DNA of 64,000 nt from assembly GCA_036501485.1 (NCBI GenBank), contig DASYAG010000093.1, positions 1 through 64,000 on the forward strand, read 5' to 3'. Made by a program: the position numbers and the translations under genes. Below the pieces are notes generated by a model that had not been told where the DNA came from, searched no databases, and saw only the letters and a program-made list of their open reading frames with translations. Below, piece by piece: positions 52,948-59,960 of the stretch. This stretch comes from PALSA-607 sp036501485 (GTDB taxonomy: Bacteria; Actinomycetota; Actinomycetes; Acidothermales; Acidothermaceae). Every line of letters starts with the position of its first letter. The stretch's first letter is position 1.

Positions 52948-54161
52948 GGCTTCAGCCTGCCGCCTCGCGCAGCGAACGTACGAGGAGTGAGGATGTCGAC
53001 GTGATCCGTGAACCCCGCAATCGCGCATAGTTCTACAACTGCCGCGTTCTCGCTGGGACCAAGAGGTGGGTCGGGGTGGAGGATCCAGACGTGGGGGTCG
53101 TCGGCTTCCGCGCGGCGGTGCTCGATCAGCCACGGCGCGACGGTCACGGGCTCGGGAGCATGGCACGGGAGCCAGTCGAATCCCTGCTGGTGCAAGTACA
53201 CCGTTTGCGCCGACCAGATCGCTCGCTTCAGCACCTCGTCGACGAGTCGGTTGATGGCTTGGTCGATCGCCCTCTGTTCGCTCCCGACTGGGCACGGAAC
53301 GACCGGCAGATGGTCCATTAGGAAGGATCCTCTATCTTCACCACCGCGGAGCGCGGAGAGAACCACGATCGGTACATCGTGTAACTTCGCGATCTGTACC
53401 TCTCTCTGCGTCCACGCCCTAGACGAGTACTTGTCTGTACGGATCATGAGCAGGGCGCTCTCAGCCGCCTTCTCGTCGAGACGCTCCTCCCACCAGTCGC
53501 CGGTCTGTATGTCGCTCGCATCGAAGAACGATGACAGGCGCGTCGCCAGAATCTGCTCACGGACGGCGCGGAAGAGTTCCGCACCGACATGTTCGTCCAC
53601 ACTGTTGTGCTTCGTGTGGCTGATGAAAACTGTGATGCGCGCATCCGCTCGACCGTCCAGCGCGCGGAATCGCTGTGCAATTCCTTGCGCCAGTTCGCGG
53701 CACAACACCTCAGGCTCCCGCGCGCTCTCAGGGGCCAAGGATTGTCCCTTGAAAAGGGATGTCAATGGCCCGGAGGTATCCCCAAAGGGATCGCGGAGCG
53801 TGAATATTGCAATACCCGGCGCATTCGTGAGCTCGGCCTCAGAAATCGCTCCAACGAACGTTGCCCAATCGGGCTCGTCACGGACCGCGCGAGCGAGGCC
53901 CGTTCCGAGCACAGGCACCACCACGGTCAACTGAGCCGGCTCCAGACCCCCTGGCAAGGCGTGCAGGACTGGGAGGGGTCGTGGCGGCCGGCCCGGACCT
54001 ATCCACCCGACAGTTCGCGAGTAGACCTCGACAGCCCCGCCCGCAAGGCCGGCGTATGCGGAGCCGTGAAAGTGTGCGATGAGTGCCTTTGCAGCCCATT
54101 CCCCGAGCACATCCTCCGGATGCCAGACCAGGTAGATCTCGAGGATTGGCGCCGGTGGCAT
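52944..54161 (-). CDS. TIR-domain protein with flanking alpha/beta domains
   Basis: A 405-residue protein and first gene of the island operon. Residues about 5-140 form an alpha/beta domain (EIYLVWHPEDVLGEWAAKALIAHFHGS). Residues 174-290 are a TIR domain: ITVFISHTKHNS, FFDASDIQTGDWWEERL, SALLMIRTDKYSSRAWTQREVQIAK, with the probable catalytic E254. Residues about 300-405 form a third alpha/beta part (WILHPDPPLGPSENAAVVELCAIAGFTDHVDILTPR). Bacterial TIR proteins cleave NAD+ or make cyclic ADP-ribose signals during phage infection. The two flanking domains could sense infection. Start ATG 54161 is supported by TAGAGT 6 nt upstream. Confidence 0.88.
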   Translation of the reverse strand: MPPAPILEIYLVWHPEDVLGEWAAKALIAHFHGSAYAGLAGGAVEVYSRTVGWIGPGRPPRPLPVLHALPGGLEPAQLTVVVPVLGTGLARAVRDEPDWATFVGAISEAELTNAPGIAIFTLRDPFGDTSGPLTSLFKGQSLAPESAREPEVLCRELAQGIAQRFRALDGRADARITVFISHTKHNSVDEHVGAELFRAVREQILATRLSSFFDASDIQTGDWWEERLDEKAAESALLMIRTDKYSSRAWTQREVQIAKLHDVPIVVLSALRGGEDRGSFLMDHLPVVPCPVGSEQRAIDQAINRLVDEVLKRAIWSAQTVYLHQQGFDWLPCHAPEPVTVAPWLIEHRRAEADDPHVWILHPDPPLGPSENAAVVELCAIAGFTDHVDILTPRTFAARGGRLKP

Positions 54162-54167
54162 CCACTC

Positions 54168-54173
54168 ACTCTA
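54168..54173 (-). promoter_or_regulatory. Putative -10 box for TIR operon
   Basis: TAGAGT on the minus strand ends 6 nt before ATG 54161, so the TIR-SLOG-hypermodification operon is probably leaderless. The 115-bp divergent region also holds the start of the ThsB-like gene, which uses GAGGGAG as ribosome-binding site. Confidence 0.45.
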
Positions 54174-54276
54174 GAGGCGCTTGGCTAGCCCCACGGCAGA
54201 CTTTGGACCGGAAATGTCCTCCCCCCGACCTACAGTTGTTAATAGGGAGTACGGGTGCTGTCTTGAGGGAGACGGA

Positions 54277-54744
54277 ATGAGCGACCAGTACAACGGGTTC
54301 GTCAGCCACCGCCACGAGGATGATGCCCGTGTCGCGGAACTAAAGCAGATGTTGCAGGGTCACGGCGTGGATCTGCGGGACTCGTCAGTGACGTCGGCGA
54401 ACCCTAACGAGGCGAATAGCGAGAGCTATATCAAGTCGATCCTTGGGGACCGAATCCGCTGGGCTGGAACGGTATTTGTCATCGTGTCTCCGCAGACGAA
54501 GAACCACGAGTGGGTTGACTGGGAGGTCGAGTACGCGCGGAAGTTTCCGGACAAGCGGATCATTGGTATCTACGCGCCCGGCGCGGCCGATTGCGACCTG
54601 CCAGAGGCGCTAGAACGACACGCGAACGCGGTCGTCGCATGGAATGCGAACGACATTATTGAAGCGATGGAGGGCAAGGACAATTGGCAAAGTGCCGACG
54701 GAAGTCCGCGCCCGTTGCAGCCCATCAGCCGGAAAGACTGTTAG
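54277..54744 (+). CDS. ThsB-like TIR protein (MTH538/DUF1863 type)
   Basis: A 155-residue single-domain protein. NGFVSHRHEDDARVAELKQML, SESYIKSILGDRIRWAGTVFVIVSPQTKNHEWVDWEVEYARKF and DKRIIGIYAPGA match the TIR-like family of Thoeris ThsB, which makes a cyclic ADP-ribose isomer when phage is sensed. The probable catalytic Glu is in DWEVEY. No thsA (SIR2-SLOG) gene follows; instead an Nmad2 gene starts 3 bp after its stop. ATG 54277 has GAGGGAG upstream. It is divergent from the larger TIR gene. Confidence 0.85.
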   Translation: MSDQYNGFVSHRHEDDARVAELKQMLQGHGVDLRDSSVTSANPNEANSESYIKSILGDRIRWAGTVFVIVSPQTKNHEWVDWEVEYARKFPDKRIIGIYAPGAADCDLPEALERHANAVVAWNANDIIEAMEGKDNWQSADGSPRPLQPISRKDC

Positions 54745-54747
54745 CCA

Positions 54748-55341
54748 TTGCGCGTCTACAGCTACGTCGTCCGATGGGACATCGGGTTTGCACCGAACCC
54801 CTTTCACGGGTGGTGCAGCCTGGCAACCTGCAAGCAAGACATCAGGGCTCATGCCTTGGCGGGTGACTGGATTGTCGGCACTGGATCCATGGCCAAAGGA
54901 TTGGCGGACCGTCTCGTCTACGCTCTGCACGTTGAGGAGATTCTGACCTTCGATGAGTATTGGACCGACGCTCGATTCGGCAAGAAGCGCCCTAATCTCA
55001 GGGGCAGCCTGGAGCAACGCTACGGCGACAACATCTACCGCCACGAGAACGGTGAGTGGATGCAGGTCGATTCTCGCCACAGTTTCGCGGACGGCAGTCC
55101 AAATCCCGGCCACGTCGTCAGAGATACGAAGGCCGATGTAGTGCTCCTCGGCCGCGAGTTCGTGTACTTCGGCGGCCACGGTCCGGTAATTCCCGACGCG
55201 CTGCGAGGTCAATATGGCTTCGATCTATGCCACGGTCGTCCCGCCTACCGGGTGAACTTCAGCGATGAAATGGTCGCGGCGACGGTCGCTTGGATCGACC
55301 TATTGCCCCGCGGCGTGCAGGGCGATCCGGCTGACTGGTGA
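54748..55341 (+). CDS. Nucleotide-modification-associated domain 2 (Nmad2) protein
   Basis: A 197-residue protein. YSYVVRWDIGFAPNPFHGWCSLATCKQDIR, GDWIVGTGS, LVYALHVEEILTFDEYWTDARFGKKRPN and GDNIYRHENGEWMQVDS are the conserved blocks of Nmad2, a domain predicted from its genome context to act in DNA base modification; its fold and reaction are not established to my knowledge. It starts with TTG 54748, 3 bp after the ThsB-like stop, so the two are probably co-translated. Nmad2 with a TIR signal producer suggests the modified base or its precursor is the trigger or target (inference). Confidence 0.82.
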   Translation: MRVYSYVVRWDIGFAPNPFHGWCSLATCKQDIRAHALAGDWIVGTGSMAKGLADRLVYALHVEEILTFDEYWTDARFGKKRPNLRGSLEQRYGDNIYRHENGEWMQVDSRHSFADGSPNPGHVVRDTKADVVLLGREFVYFGGHGPVIPDALRGQYGFDLCHGRPAYRVNFSDEMVAATVAWIDLLPRGVQGDPADW

Positions 55342-55380
55342 CCTCAGCTACCGCACGGCGGACCTACGGCGGGACGGTGA

Positions 55381-55417
55381 TGAGTCCGCACGAACAGCCA
55401 TGGTTCGTGCGGACTCA
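55381..55417. terminator. Bidirectional hairpin between island and glnA1
   Basis: TGAGTCCGCACGAA (55381-55394) and its exact complement TTCGTGCGGACTCA (55404-55417) form a 14-bp perfect stem with a 9-nt loop. It lies between the convergent Nmad2 and glnA1 genes. Confidence 0.8.
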
Positions 55418-55453
55418 CTGCCGAACAACGATGTCGCCGCGACCTGAGCAGCT

Positions 55454-56878
55454 CTAGATGTCGAAGTACAGCTCAAACTCGTGCGGGTGCGGGCGCAACC
55501 GCATGGCGTCGATCTCGTTCTTCCGCTTGTACTCGATCCAGGTGTCAATGAGATCCTGCGTGAACACGCCGCCGGCGAGCAGGTAGTCCTGGTCGGCTTC
55601 GAGCGCCAAGAGCACCTCAGGCAGCGAGCCCGGCACTTGCGGAACACTCGCGTGCTCCTCGGGCGGCAACTCGTAGAGGTCCTTGTCGACCGGGTCGAGC
55701 GGCTCGATCTTGTTCTTGATGCCGTCGAGGCCGGCCATCATCATCGCCGAGAACGCGAGGTAGGGGTTGCACGACGGGTCGGGCACCCGGAACTCGAGCC
55801 GTTTGGCCTTCGGGTTGCTGCCGGTGATCGGGATTCGGATACAGGCCGACCGGTTGCGCTGGCTGTAGACCAGGTTGACCGGCGCCTCGAAGCCCGGCAC
55901 CAAGCGGTGGTAGCTGTTGACGGTCGGGTTGGTGAAGGCGAGCAGCGACGGCGCGTGCTTGAGCAGACCACCGATGTAGTGGCGCGCCATGTCGGAGAGG
56001 CCGGCGTACCCGAGCTCGTCGTAGAACAGCGGTGCGCCGTCCTTCCACAAGCTCTGGTGGCAGTGCATGCCTGAGCCGTTGTCGCCGAAGACCGGCTTCG
56101 GCATGAACGTGACGGTCTTGCCGTTGCGCCATGCGACGTTCTTGATGATGTATTTGAACAACAGCAGATCGTCGGCGGCCTTCAGCAGCGGGGCGAACTT
56201 GTAGTTGATCTCGGCCTGGCCAGCGCTGCCTACCTCGTGGTGCTGGCGCTCGACTGTCAGGCCGGAGTTGATCAGTTCGCGGCTCATCTCGGCGCGCAGG
56301 TCGGCGTAGTGGTCGGCCGGTGGCACGGGGAAGTAGCCACCCTTGTTGCGCACCTTGTAGCCGCGGTTCCCGCCCTCTTCGGCGCGACCGGTGTTCCAGA
56401 CGCCTGCCTCGGCGTCGATGTAGTAGTAGCTCGAGTGCTGGTTGGTCTCGTACCGGACGTTGTCGAAGATGTAGAACTCGGCCTCGGGCCCGAAGTAGAC
56501 CGTGTCGGCGATGCCGCTGCTCGCCAGGTAGGTCTCTGCCTTCTTCGCGACGTTGCGCGGGTCACGGCTGTAGGCCTCGCCGGTCAGCGGGTCATGGATG
56601 AAGAAGGTCAGGTTCAGCGTCTTCTCGGTACGGAACGGGTCAAGGACCGCGGAGCTCGGATCGGGCAGCAGCAACATGTCCGATTCATGGATTGCCTGGA
56701 ATCCGCGGATCGAAGAACCGTCGAAGCCGAGGCCGTCGGTGAAGGTCTTCTCATCGAACGACTCAACGGGCACAGTGAAGTGCTGCATGATGCCGGGCAG
56801 ATCGCAGAAGCGCACGTCGACAGACTGGACGTCGTTTTCGCGGATGTACCCCAGAACCTCGTCGGCGCTGGTGAACAT
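55454..56878 (-). CDS. glnA: Type I glutamine synthetase, adenylylatable (GlnA1)
   Basis: A 474-residue glutamine synthetase (GSI-beta type), the main ammonium-assimilating enzyme. FDGSSIRGFQAIHESDMLLLPD, GPEAEFYIFD, KTVTFMPKPVFGDNGSGMHCHQS, NPTVNSYHRLVPGFEAPVN and NRSACIRIPI are the active-site blocks. DKDLYELPPEE contains the Tyr adenylylated by GlnE. ATG 56878 has AGGAGGAG upstream. A GlnR-type operator lies 51-88 bp before the start, so transcription should rise when nitrogen is limiting. Confidence 0.97.
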   Translation of the reverse strand: MFTSADEVLGYIRENDVQSVDVRFCDLPGIMQHFTVPVESFDEKTFTDGLGFDGSSIRGFQAIHESDMLLLPDPSSAVLDPFRTEKTLNLTFFIHDPLTGEAYSRDPRNVAKKAETYLASSGIADTVYFGPEAEFYIFDNVRYETNQHSSYYYIDAEAGVWNTGRAEEGGNRGYKVRNKGGYFPVPPADHYADLRAEMSRELINSGLTVERQHHEVGSAGQAEINYKFAPLLKAADDLLLFKYIIKNVAWRNGKTVTFMPKPVFGDNGSGMHCHQSLWKDGAPLFYDELGYAGLSDMARHYIGGLLKHAPSLLAFTNPTVNSYHRLVPGFEAPVNLVYSQRNRSACIRIPITGSNPKAKRLEFRVPDPSCNPYLAFSAMMMAGLDGIKNKIEPLDPVDKDLYELPPEEHASVPQVPGSLPEVLLALEADQDYLLAGGVFTQDLIDTWIEYKRKNEIDAMRLRPHPHEFELYFDI

Positions 56879-56928
56879 GTGTCTCCTCCTAGGGCGGGGC
56901 AGGAACGTTTGCAGGGTAGAGGAATGCG

Positions 56929-56966
56929 ATTTCCCGTGCGTGTCTCGTATGTTTCGCGCGCGTAAC
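56929..56966 (-). promoter_or_regulatory. GlnR-type operator upstream of glnA1
   Basis: Read towards glnA1: GTTAC-n6-GAAAC-n6-GACAC-n6-GAAAT. This is two consecutive a/b half-site pairs with perfect n6 spacing, matching the actinobacterial GlnR consensus (gTnAC-n6-GaAAC). It lies in the glnA1/RDD divergent region. Confidence 0.75.
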
Positions 56967-57009
56967 GTTGCCCGTCGGCCGTCCTGGAAATGCGCATTCG
57001 GCGGCAGGC

Positions 57010-57015
57010 TATCGT
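57010..57015 (+). promoter_or_regulatory. Putative -10 box for leaderless RDD gene
   Basis: TATCGT ends 7 nt before GTG 57023 and supports that start over ATG 56990. Confidence 0.45.
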
Positions 57016-57022
57016 GGCCGAC

Positions 57023-57487
57023 GTGGCGAGGGTTAGTGGGTCTTGGCTCGATGGTCCGGGTGGGGGAGCCTCCGCCGCGGACGCCGGTAGCTATGCGGGC
57101 GAGCGGCTTGGATTACCCGCCAACGGTGCCCGCTCCATCGCTGGCTTGGGCCCACGCCTGGGCGCGCTGTGCATCGACTGGTTGATCGCCGTGGTGATCA
57201 CCAGCCTCTTCACTGGCCATCGACCGTTCACGCCGGGAAGCAACTCGCCCTGGGTGCTCGTCGTGTTCGCGGCCGAGTACATCGTGTTGGTGAGCTTGAT
57301 CGGTTGCACGATCGGTATGCGGCTGTGCCGGATCGGGATCATGCGGCTCGACGGCCACCGGCTGAGCTTTCCGTGGGTCGTGGTCCGCACTGCGTTGCTG
57401 GTGCTCGTCGTCCCGGCCGTGATCTATGACCGTGACCGCCGCGGGCTGCACGACAAGGCGGCCGGCAGCGTCGTCGTCCGCCTCTGA
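57023..57487 (+). CDS. RDD-family membrane protein
   Basis: A 154-residue inner-membrane protein with three hydrophobic segments (LGALCIDWLIAVVITSLFT, WVLVVFAAEYIVLVSLIG, WVVVRTALLVLVVPAVI). The RDD signature is present in modified form: GLGPRLGALCIDWLI at the start, TIGMRLCRIGIMRLDGHRLSFPWVVVRT, and DRDRRGLHDKAAGSVVV at the end. Function unknown; the same position between glnA1 and DUF4191 is occupied by a small membrane gene in mycobacteria. Confidence 0.85.
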   Translation: MARVSGSWLDGPGGGASAADAGSYAGERLGLPANGARSIAGLGPRLGALCIDWLIAVVITSLFTGHRPFTPGSNSPWVLVVFAAEYIVLVSLIGCTIGMRLCRIGIMRLDGHRLSFPWVVVRTALLVLVVPAVIYDRDRRGLHDKAAGSVVVRL

Positions 57488-57497
57488 TTCTTGTGCT

Positions 57498-58241
57498 TTA
57501 ACGAGGCGGCAGCTTGACGCCCTTGGGCATCCGCGCGCCCTTCGGCATCGGGCCTTTCGGGATCGGGATCGGCAGGGTTCCGAGCGCCCGCATCCGGCCC
57601 TCGATCTCATCGACCGTCGCGCCCTTGAATGTGCGCGGCAGCCGGGTCATCTTCTTCTGCAGCTTGCGCAACGGGATCTGGCCTGGCTCGACACCGACAA
57701 TCAAGACCTCGATGGGCGTGCCGGACGCAACGCGCTGCACGCGCTTGCGCTGGTCGGCGAGCAATGGCTGGAGCCGCTCGGTCGAACCCTCGCCGATCAA
57801 GACGACGCCAGGCTTTCCGACTACGCGGTGCACGACGTCCATTGATCGCGTCGCGGCGACGTTGGGAGTCAGACGCCAGTCACCGCGCATGCTGTCGATG
57901 ATCGCGGCCGCAGCGCCGGGCTGGCCCTCGATGTCACCGAGCGCGGATCGCTGCGCGCGTTGGCCGAACACGATGAACGCGACAAGTACGGCGCTCACGA
58001 CAGCGAAGCCGCTGAACAGGATCGGGCTGCCGAGCAGGAGTCCGGCACCCTCGAAGACGGCCAGTGTGACAACGAACGCGAGCGCGAGGTAGGGGATCAG
58101 TCGCTTGTCGCGAGCCTTGGTGATAATGAAGGCTTCGCGGATCTGCGCCAATCGTTTCGGCCGACCGGCTCGGGCGGCCTTGCGTGCTCTGCGGGCGGCG
58201 CGGCCCTTGAGGGGCGCCACGTTCTTTTCGGGTTTCGGCAT
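57498..58241 (-). CDS. DUF4191 family membrane protein
   Basis: A 247-residue protein with a basic N-terminus (KGRAARRARKAARAGRPKRLAQIREAFIITKARDKRLIPYLAL), two adjacent transmembrane helices (FVVTLAVFEGAGLLLGSPILFSGFAVVSAVLVAFIVF) and a cytoplasmic C-terminal domain (PGVVLIGEGSTERLQPLLADQRKRVQRV). It matches DUF4191, an actinobacterial family always near lipA. Function unknown. ATG 58241 is family-based, and the leader is very short. Confidence 0.9.
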   Translation of the reverse strand: MPKPEKNVAPLKGRAARRARKAARAGRPKRLAQIREAFIITKARDKRLIPYLALAFVVTLAVFEGAGLLLGSPILFSGFAVVSAVLVAFIVFGQRAQRSALGDIEGQPGAAAAIIDSMRGDWRLTPNVAATRSMDVVHRVVGKPGVVLIGEGSTERLQPLLADQRKRVQRVASGTPIEVLIVGVEPGQIPLRKLQKKMTRLPRTFKGATVDEIEGRMRALGTLPIPIPKGPMPKGARMPKGVKLPPR

Positions 58242-58267
58242 AGTGCGATTCAGGATACGGGTGCGGC

Positions 58268-59221
58268 TCAGGATGCGGGCGAGACCCGGACGGCGGCGTT
58301 GCGTTGGGCGAGTGCGTCGCGGTACAGCCGGCCTGCCCGGTAGGACGAACGCACGAGGGGTCCGGACATCACACCGGCGAAGCCGAGCTCGCGGGCTTCG
58401 GTCTCCAGTTCGGCGAATTCGGCCGGTTCGACCCAGCGCTCGACGGGGTGGTGGCGAAGCGAGGGCCGCAAGTACTGGGTAATGGTGATCAGGTCGCAAC
58501 CGGCATCGCGCAGGTCGACCAACGTCGAGCTGACCTCGGCGCGTTCTTCACCTAGGCCCAAGATCAAGTTCGACTTCGTGACCATCCCGCGGGTGCGGGC
58601 CATGTCGATGACCTCAAGGGAGCGCCCGTAGCGAAACCCGGTGCGGATCGACTTGAAGATCCGTGGCACGGTCTCGAGGTTGTGCGCGAATACTTCGGGC
58701 TGCGCGTCGAAGACCTGCGCCAGCAATTCGGGCCTGGCGTGGAAATCAGGGGTCAGCAGCTCGACGCCGCAGCCTGCCACAGTGGCGTGGATCTCGCGGA
58801 CCGTCTGCGCGTAGAGCCAAGCGCCCTCGTCGTCGAGGTCGTCGCGCGCGACACCGGTGACGGTGGCGTAGCGAAGCCCCATCGTGGCCACCGATTCAGC
58901 GACTCGGCGCGGCTCGTCGCGGTCGAGTGGCTCGGGTCGCCCGCTGTCGATCTGGCAGAACGAACAGTTGCGCGAGCAGGTCGCGCCGCCAATCAGAAAC
59001 GTCGCTTCGCGGTCTTCCCAGCACTCGAAGATGTTCGGGCAGCCGGCCTCTTCGCAGACGGTGTGCAAGCCCTCGCTGCGCACCAGATCCTTCAACGCGG
59101 TGTACTCAGGACCCATCTTGGCGCGGGTTTTGATCCACGCCGGCTTCTTCTCGATCGGCACCGCGGCATTGCGGGCCTCGACCCGCAGCAGTTTGCGGCC
59201 CTCGGGGGCGATCGCGCTCAT
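58268..59221 (-). CDS. lipA: Lipoyl synthase
   Basis: A 317-residue radical-SAM enzyme that inserts two sulfurs into protein-bound octanoate. Radical-SAM Cys residues are in CSRNCSFCQID. The auxiliary cluster ligands are in CEEAGCPNIFEC and the C-terminal Ser in RSSYRAG, so both [4Fe-4S] sites are complete. ATG 59221 overlaps the lipB stop (ATGA), giving a lipB-lipA operon. Confidence 0.97.
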   Translation of the reverse strand: MSAIAPEGRKLLRVEARNAAVPIEKKPAWIKTRAKMGPEYTALKDLVRSEGLHTVCEEAGCPNIFECWEDREATFLIGGATCSRNCSFCQIDSGRPEPLDRDEPRRVAESVATMGLRYATVTGVARDDLDDEGAWLYAQTVREIHATVAGCGVELLTPDFHARPELLAQVFDAQPEVFAHNLETVPRIFKSIRTGFRYGRSLEVIDMARTRGMVTKSNLILGLGEERAEVSSTLVDLRDAGCDLITITQYLRPSLRHHPVERWVEPAEFAELETEARELGFAGVMSGPLVRSSYRAGRLYRDALAQRNAAVRVSPAS

Positions 59222-59865
59222 GCCGATACCTTCGCTGGTCGTGCGGAGTTCAGTGCGTTCGCCAGGTGGAGTTCGACGAACGGAACGACCTCGTCGACGC
59301 TGACGTCGCGGCGCAGTTCGCGCGACAGCGACGTCACGTCGGCGTCATCGATTCCGCAGGGCACGATCCGGCCGAACCAGCTCAGATCCGGGTCGCAGTT
59401 CAACGCGAACCCGTGCATCGTCGTGCAGCGAGATATGCGGACGCCGATAGCTGCGATTTTGCGCGCCGCTGCCCCGCCGTTACCGGGCACCCACACCCCA
59501 GAACGGCCGGCGATCTGGATCGCTTCGACTCCAAAATCTGAGCAGACGGCGATCAACGCCTCTTCAAGGCGCCGCACGTGCCCGACAGCATCGATGGGCA
59601 TCGGCAACCGCACGATCGGATACCCGACAAGTTGCCCAGGACCGTGCCACGTCATCCGTCCGCCGCGATCAACGTCGATCACCGGCGTGCCGTCGACCGG
59701 CCGCTCGAAATCCTGCGTTCGACGGCCCGCAGTGAAGACCGGCGGATGCTGCAGCATCAGGCAGGTGTCGGGGATCTCATCGGCCACCCGAGCCGCGTGC
59801 ACGTCGCGTTGCATGTCCCACGCCTGCTCATAAGGGACGACGCCGAGGTGCTTGAACGCGATCAC
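59218..59865 (-). CDS. lipB: Octanoyltransferase
   Basis: A 215-residue enzyme that moves octanoate from ACP to lipoyl domains. Key motifs: QHPPVFTAGRR, GRMTWHGPGQLVGYPIVRL and the catalytic Lys and Cys in ARKIAAIGVRIS, MHGFALNCDPDLSWFGRIVPCGI. GTG 59865 is preceded by TATCCT with exactly 7 nt between, a probable leaderless start. Confidence 0.96.
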   Translation of the reverse strand: MIAFKHLGVVPYEQAWDMQRDVHAARVADEIPDTCLMLQHPPVFTAGRRTQDFERPVDGTPVIDVDRGGRMTWHGPGQLVGYPIVRLPMPIDAVGHVRRLEEALIAVCSDFGVEAIQIAGRSGVWVPGNGGAAARKIAAIGVRISRCTTMHGFALNCDPDLSWFGRIVPCGIDDADVTSLSRELRRDVSVDEVVPFVELHLANALNSARPAKVSA

Positions 59866-59872
59866 ACTGTCG

Positions 59873-59878
59873 AGGATA
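59873..59878 (-). promoter_or_regulatory. Putative -10 box for leaderless lipB
   Basis: TATCCT on the minus strand ends 7 nt before GTG 59865. Confidence 0.5.
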
Positions 59879-59960
59879 CGGGGTCGGCGTGGCGCTGGTG
59901 CGCGCTCAGGGCTGTGGACAACCGCGGCGGCCGAGTGGCCTTGTGCGCTGCAATGGCGAC

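Larger units (their letters stand above)
49489..55341. other. Putative defence island (TIR, SLOG, base-hypermodification, MazG, Nmad2)
   Basis: Six genes lie between the conserved convergent pair glnE and glnA1: a minus-strand run TIR–SLOG–alphaGPT/HMUDK-like–tandem MazG, and a divergent plus-strand pair ThsB-like TIR–Nmad2. All six belong to families tied to nucleotide signalling, phage conflict or DNA base modification. No recombinase, transposase or tRNA is seen at the edges. The left edge abuts a broken histidine kinase and the right edge a hairpin before glnA1. By eye, third positions are less GC-biased than in glnE or glnA1, consistent with transfer. Confidence 0.75.

Noticed and set aside
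52948..53295. N-terminal extension of the SLOG protein
   Set aside because: It lies wholly inside the TIR gene in another frame, is Arg/Pro-rich, and ATG 52947 has the ATGA overlap typical of this operon.
54277..55341. Complete Thoeris system
   Set aside because: ThsB-like TIR is present but no ThsA (SIR2-SLOG or TM-macro) gene follows; the partner is Nmad2 and the nearby SLOG protein is a separate gene on the other strand.
49489..55454. Integrase, transposase, tRNA or attachment-site repeats at the island edges
   Set aside because: I looked on both strands and found none; the inverted repeat at 55381-55417 is best explained as a terminator.
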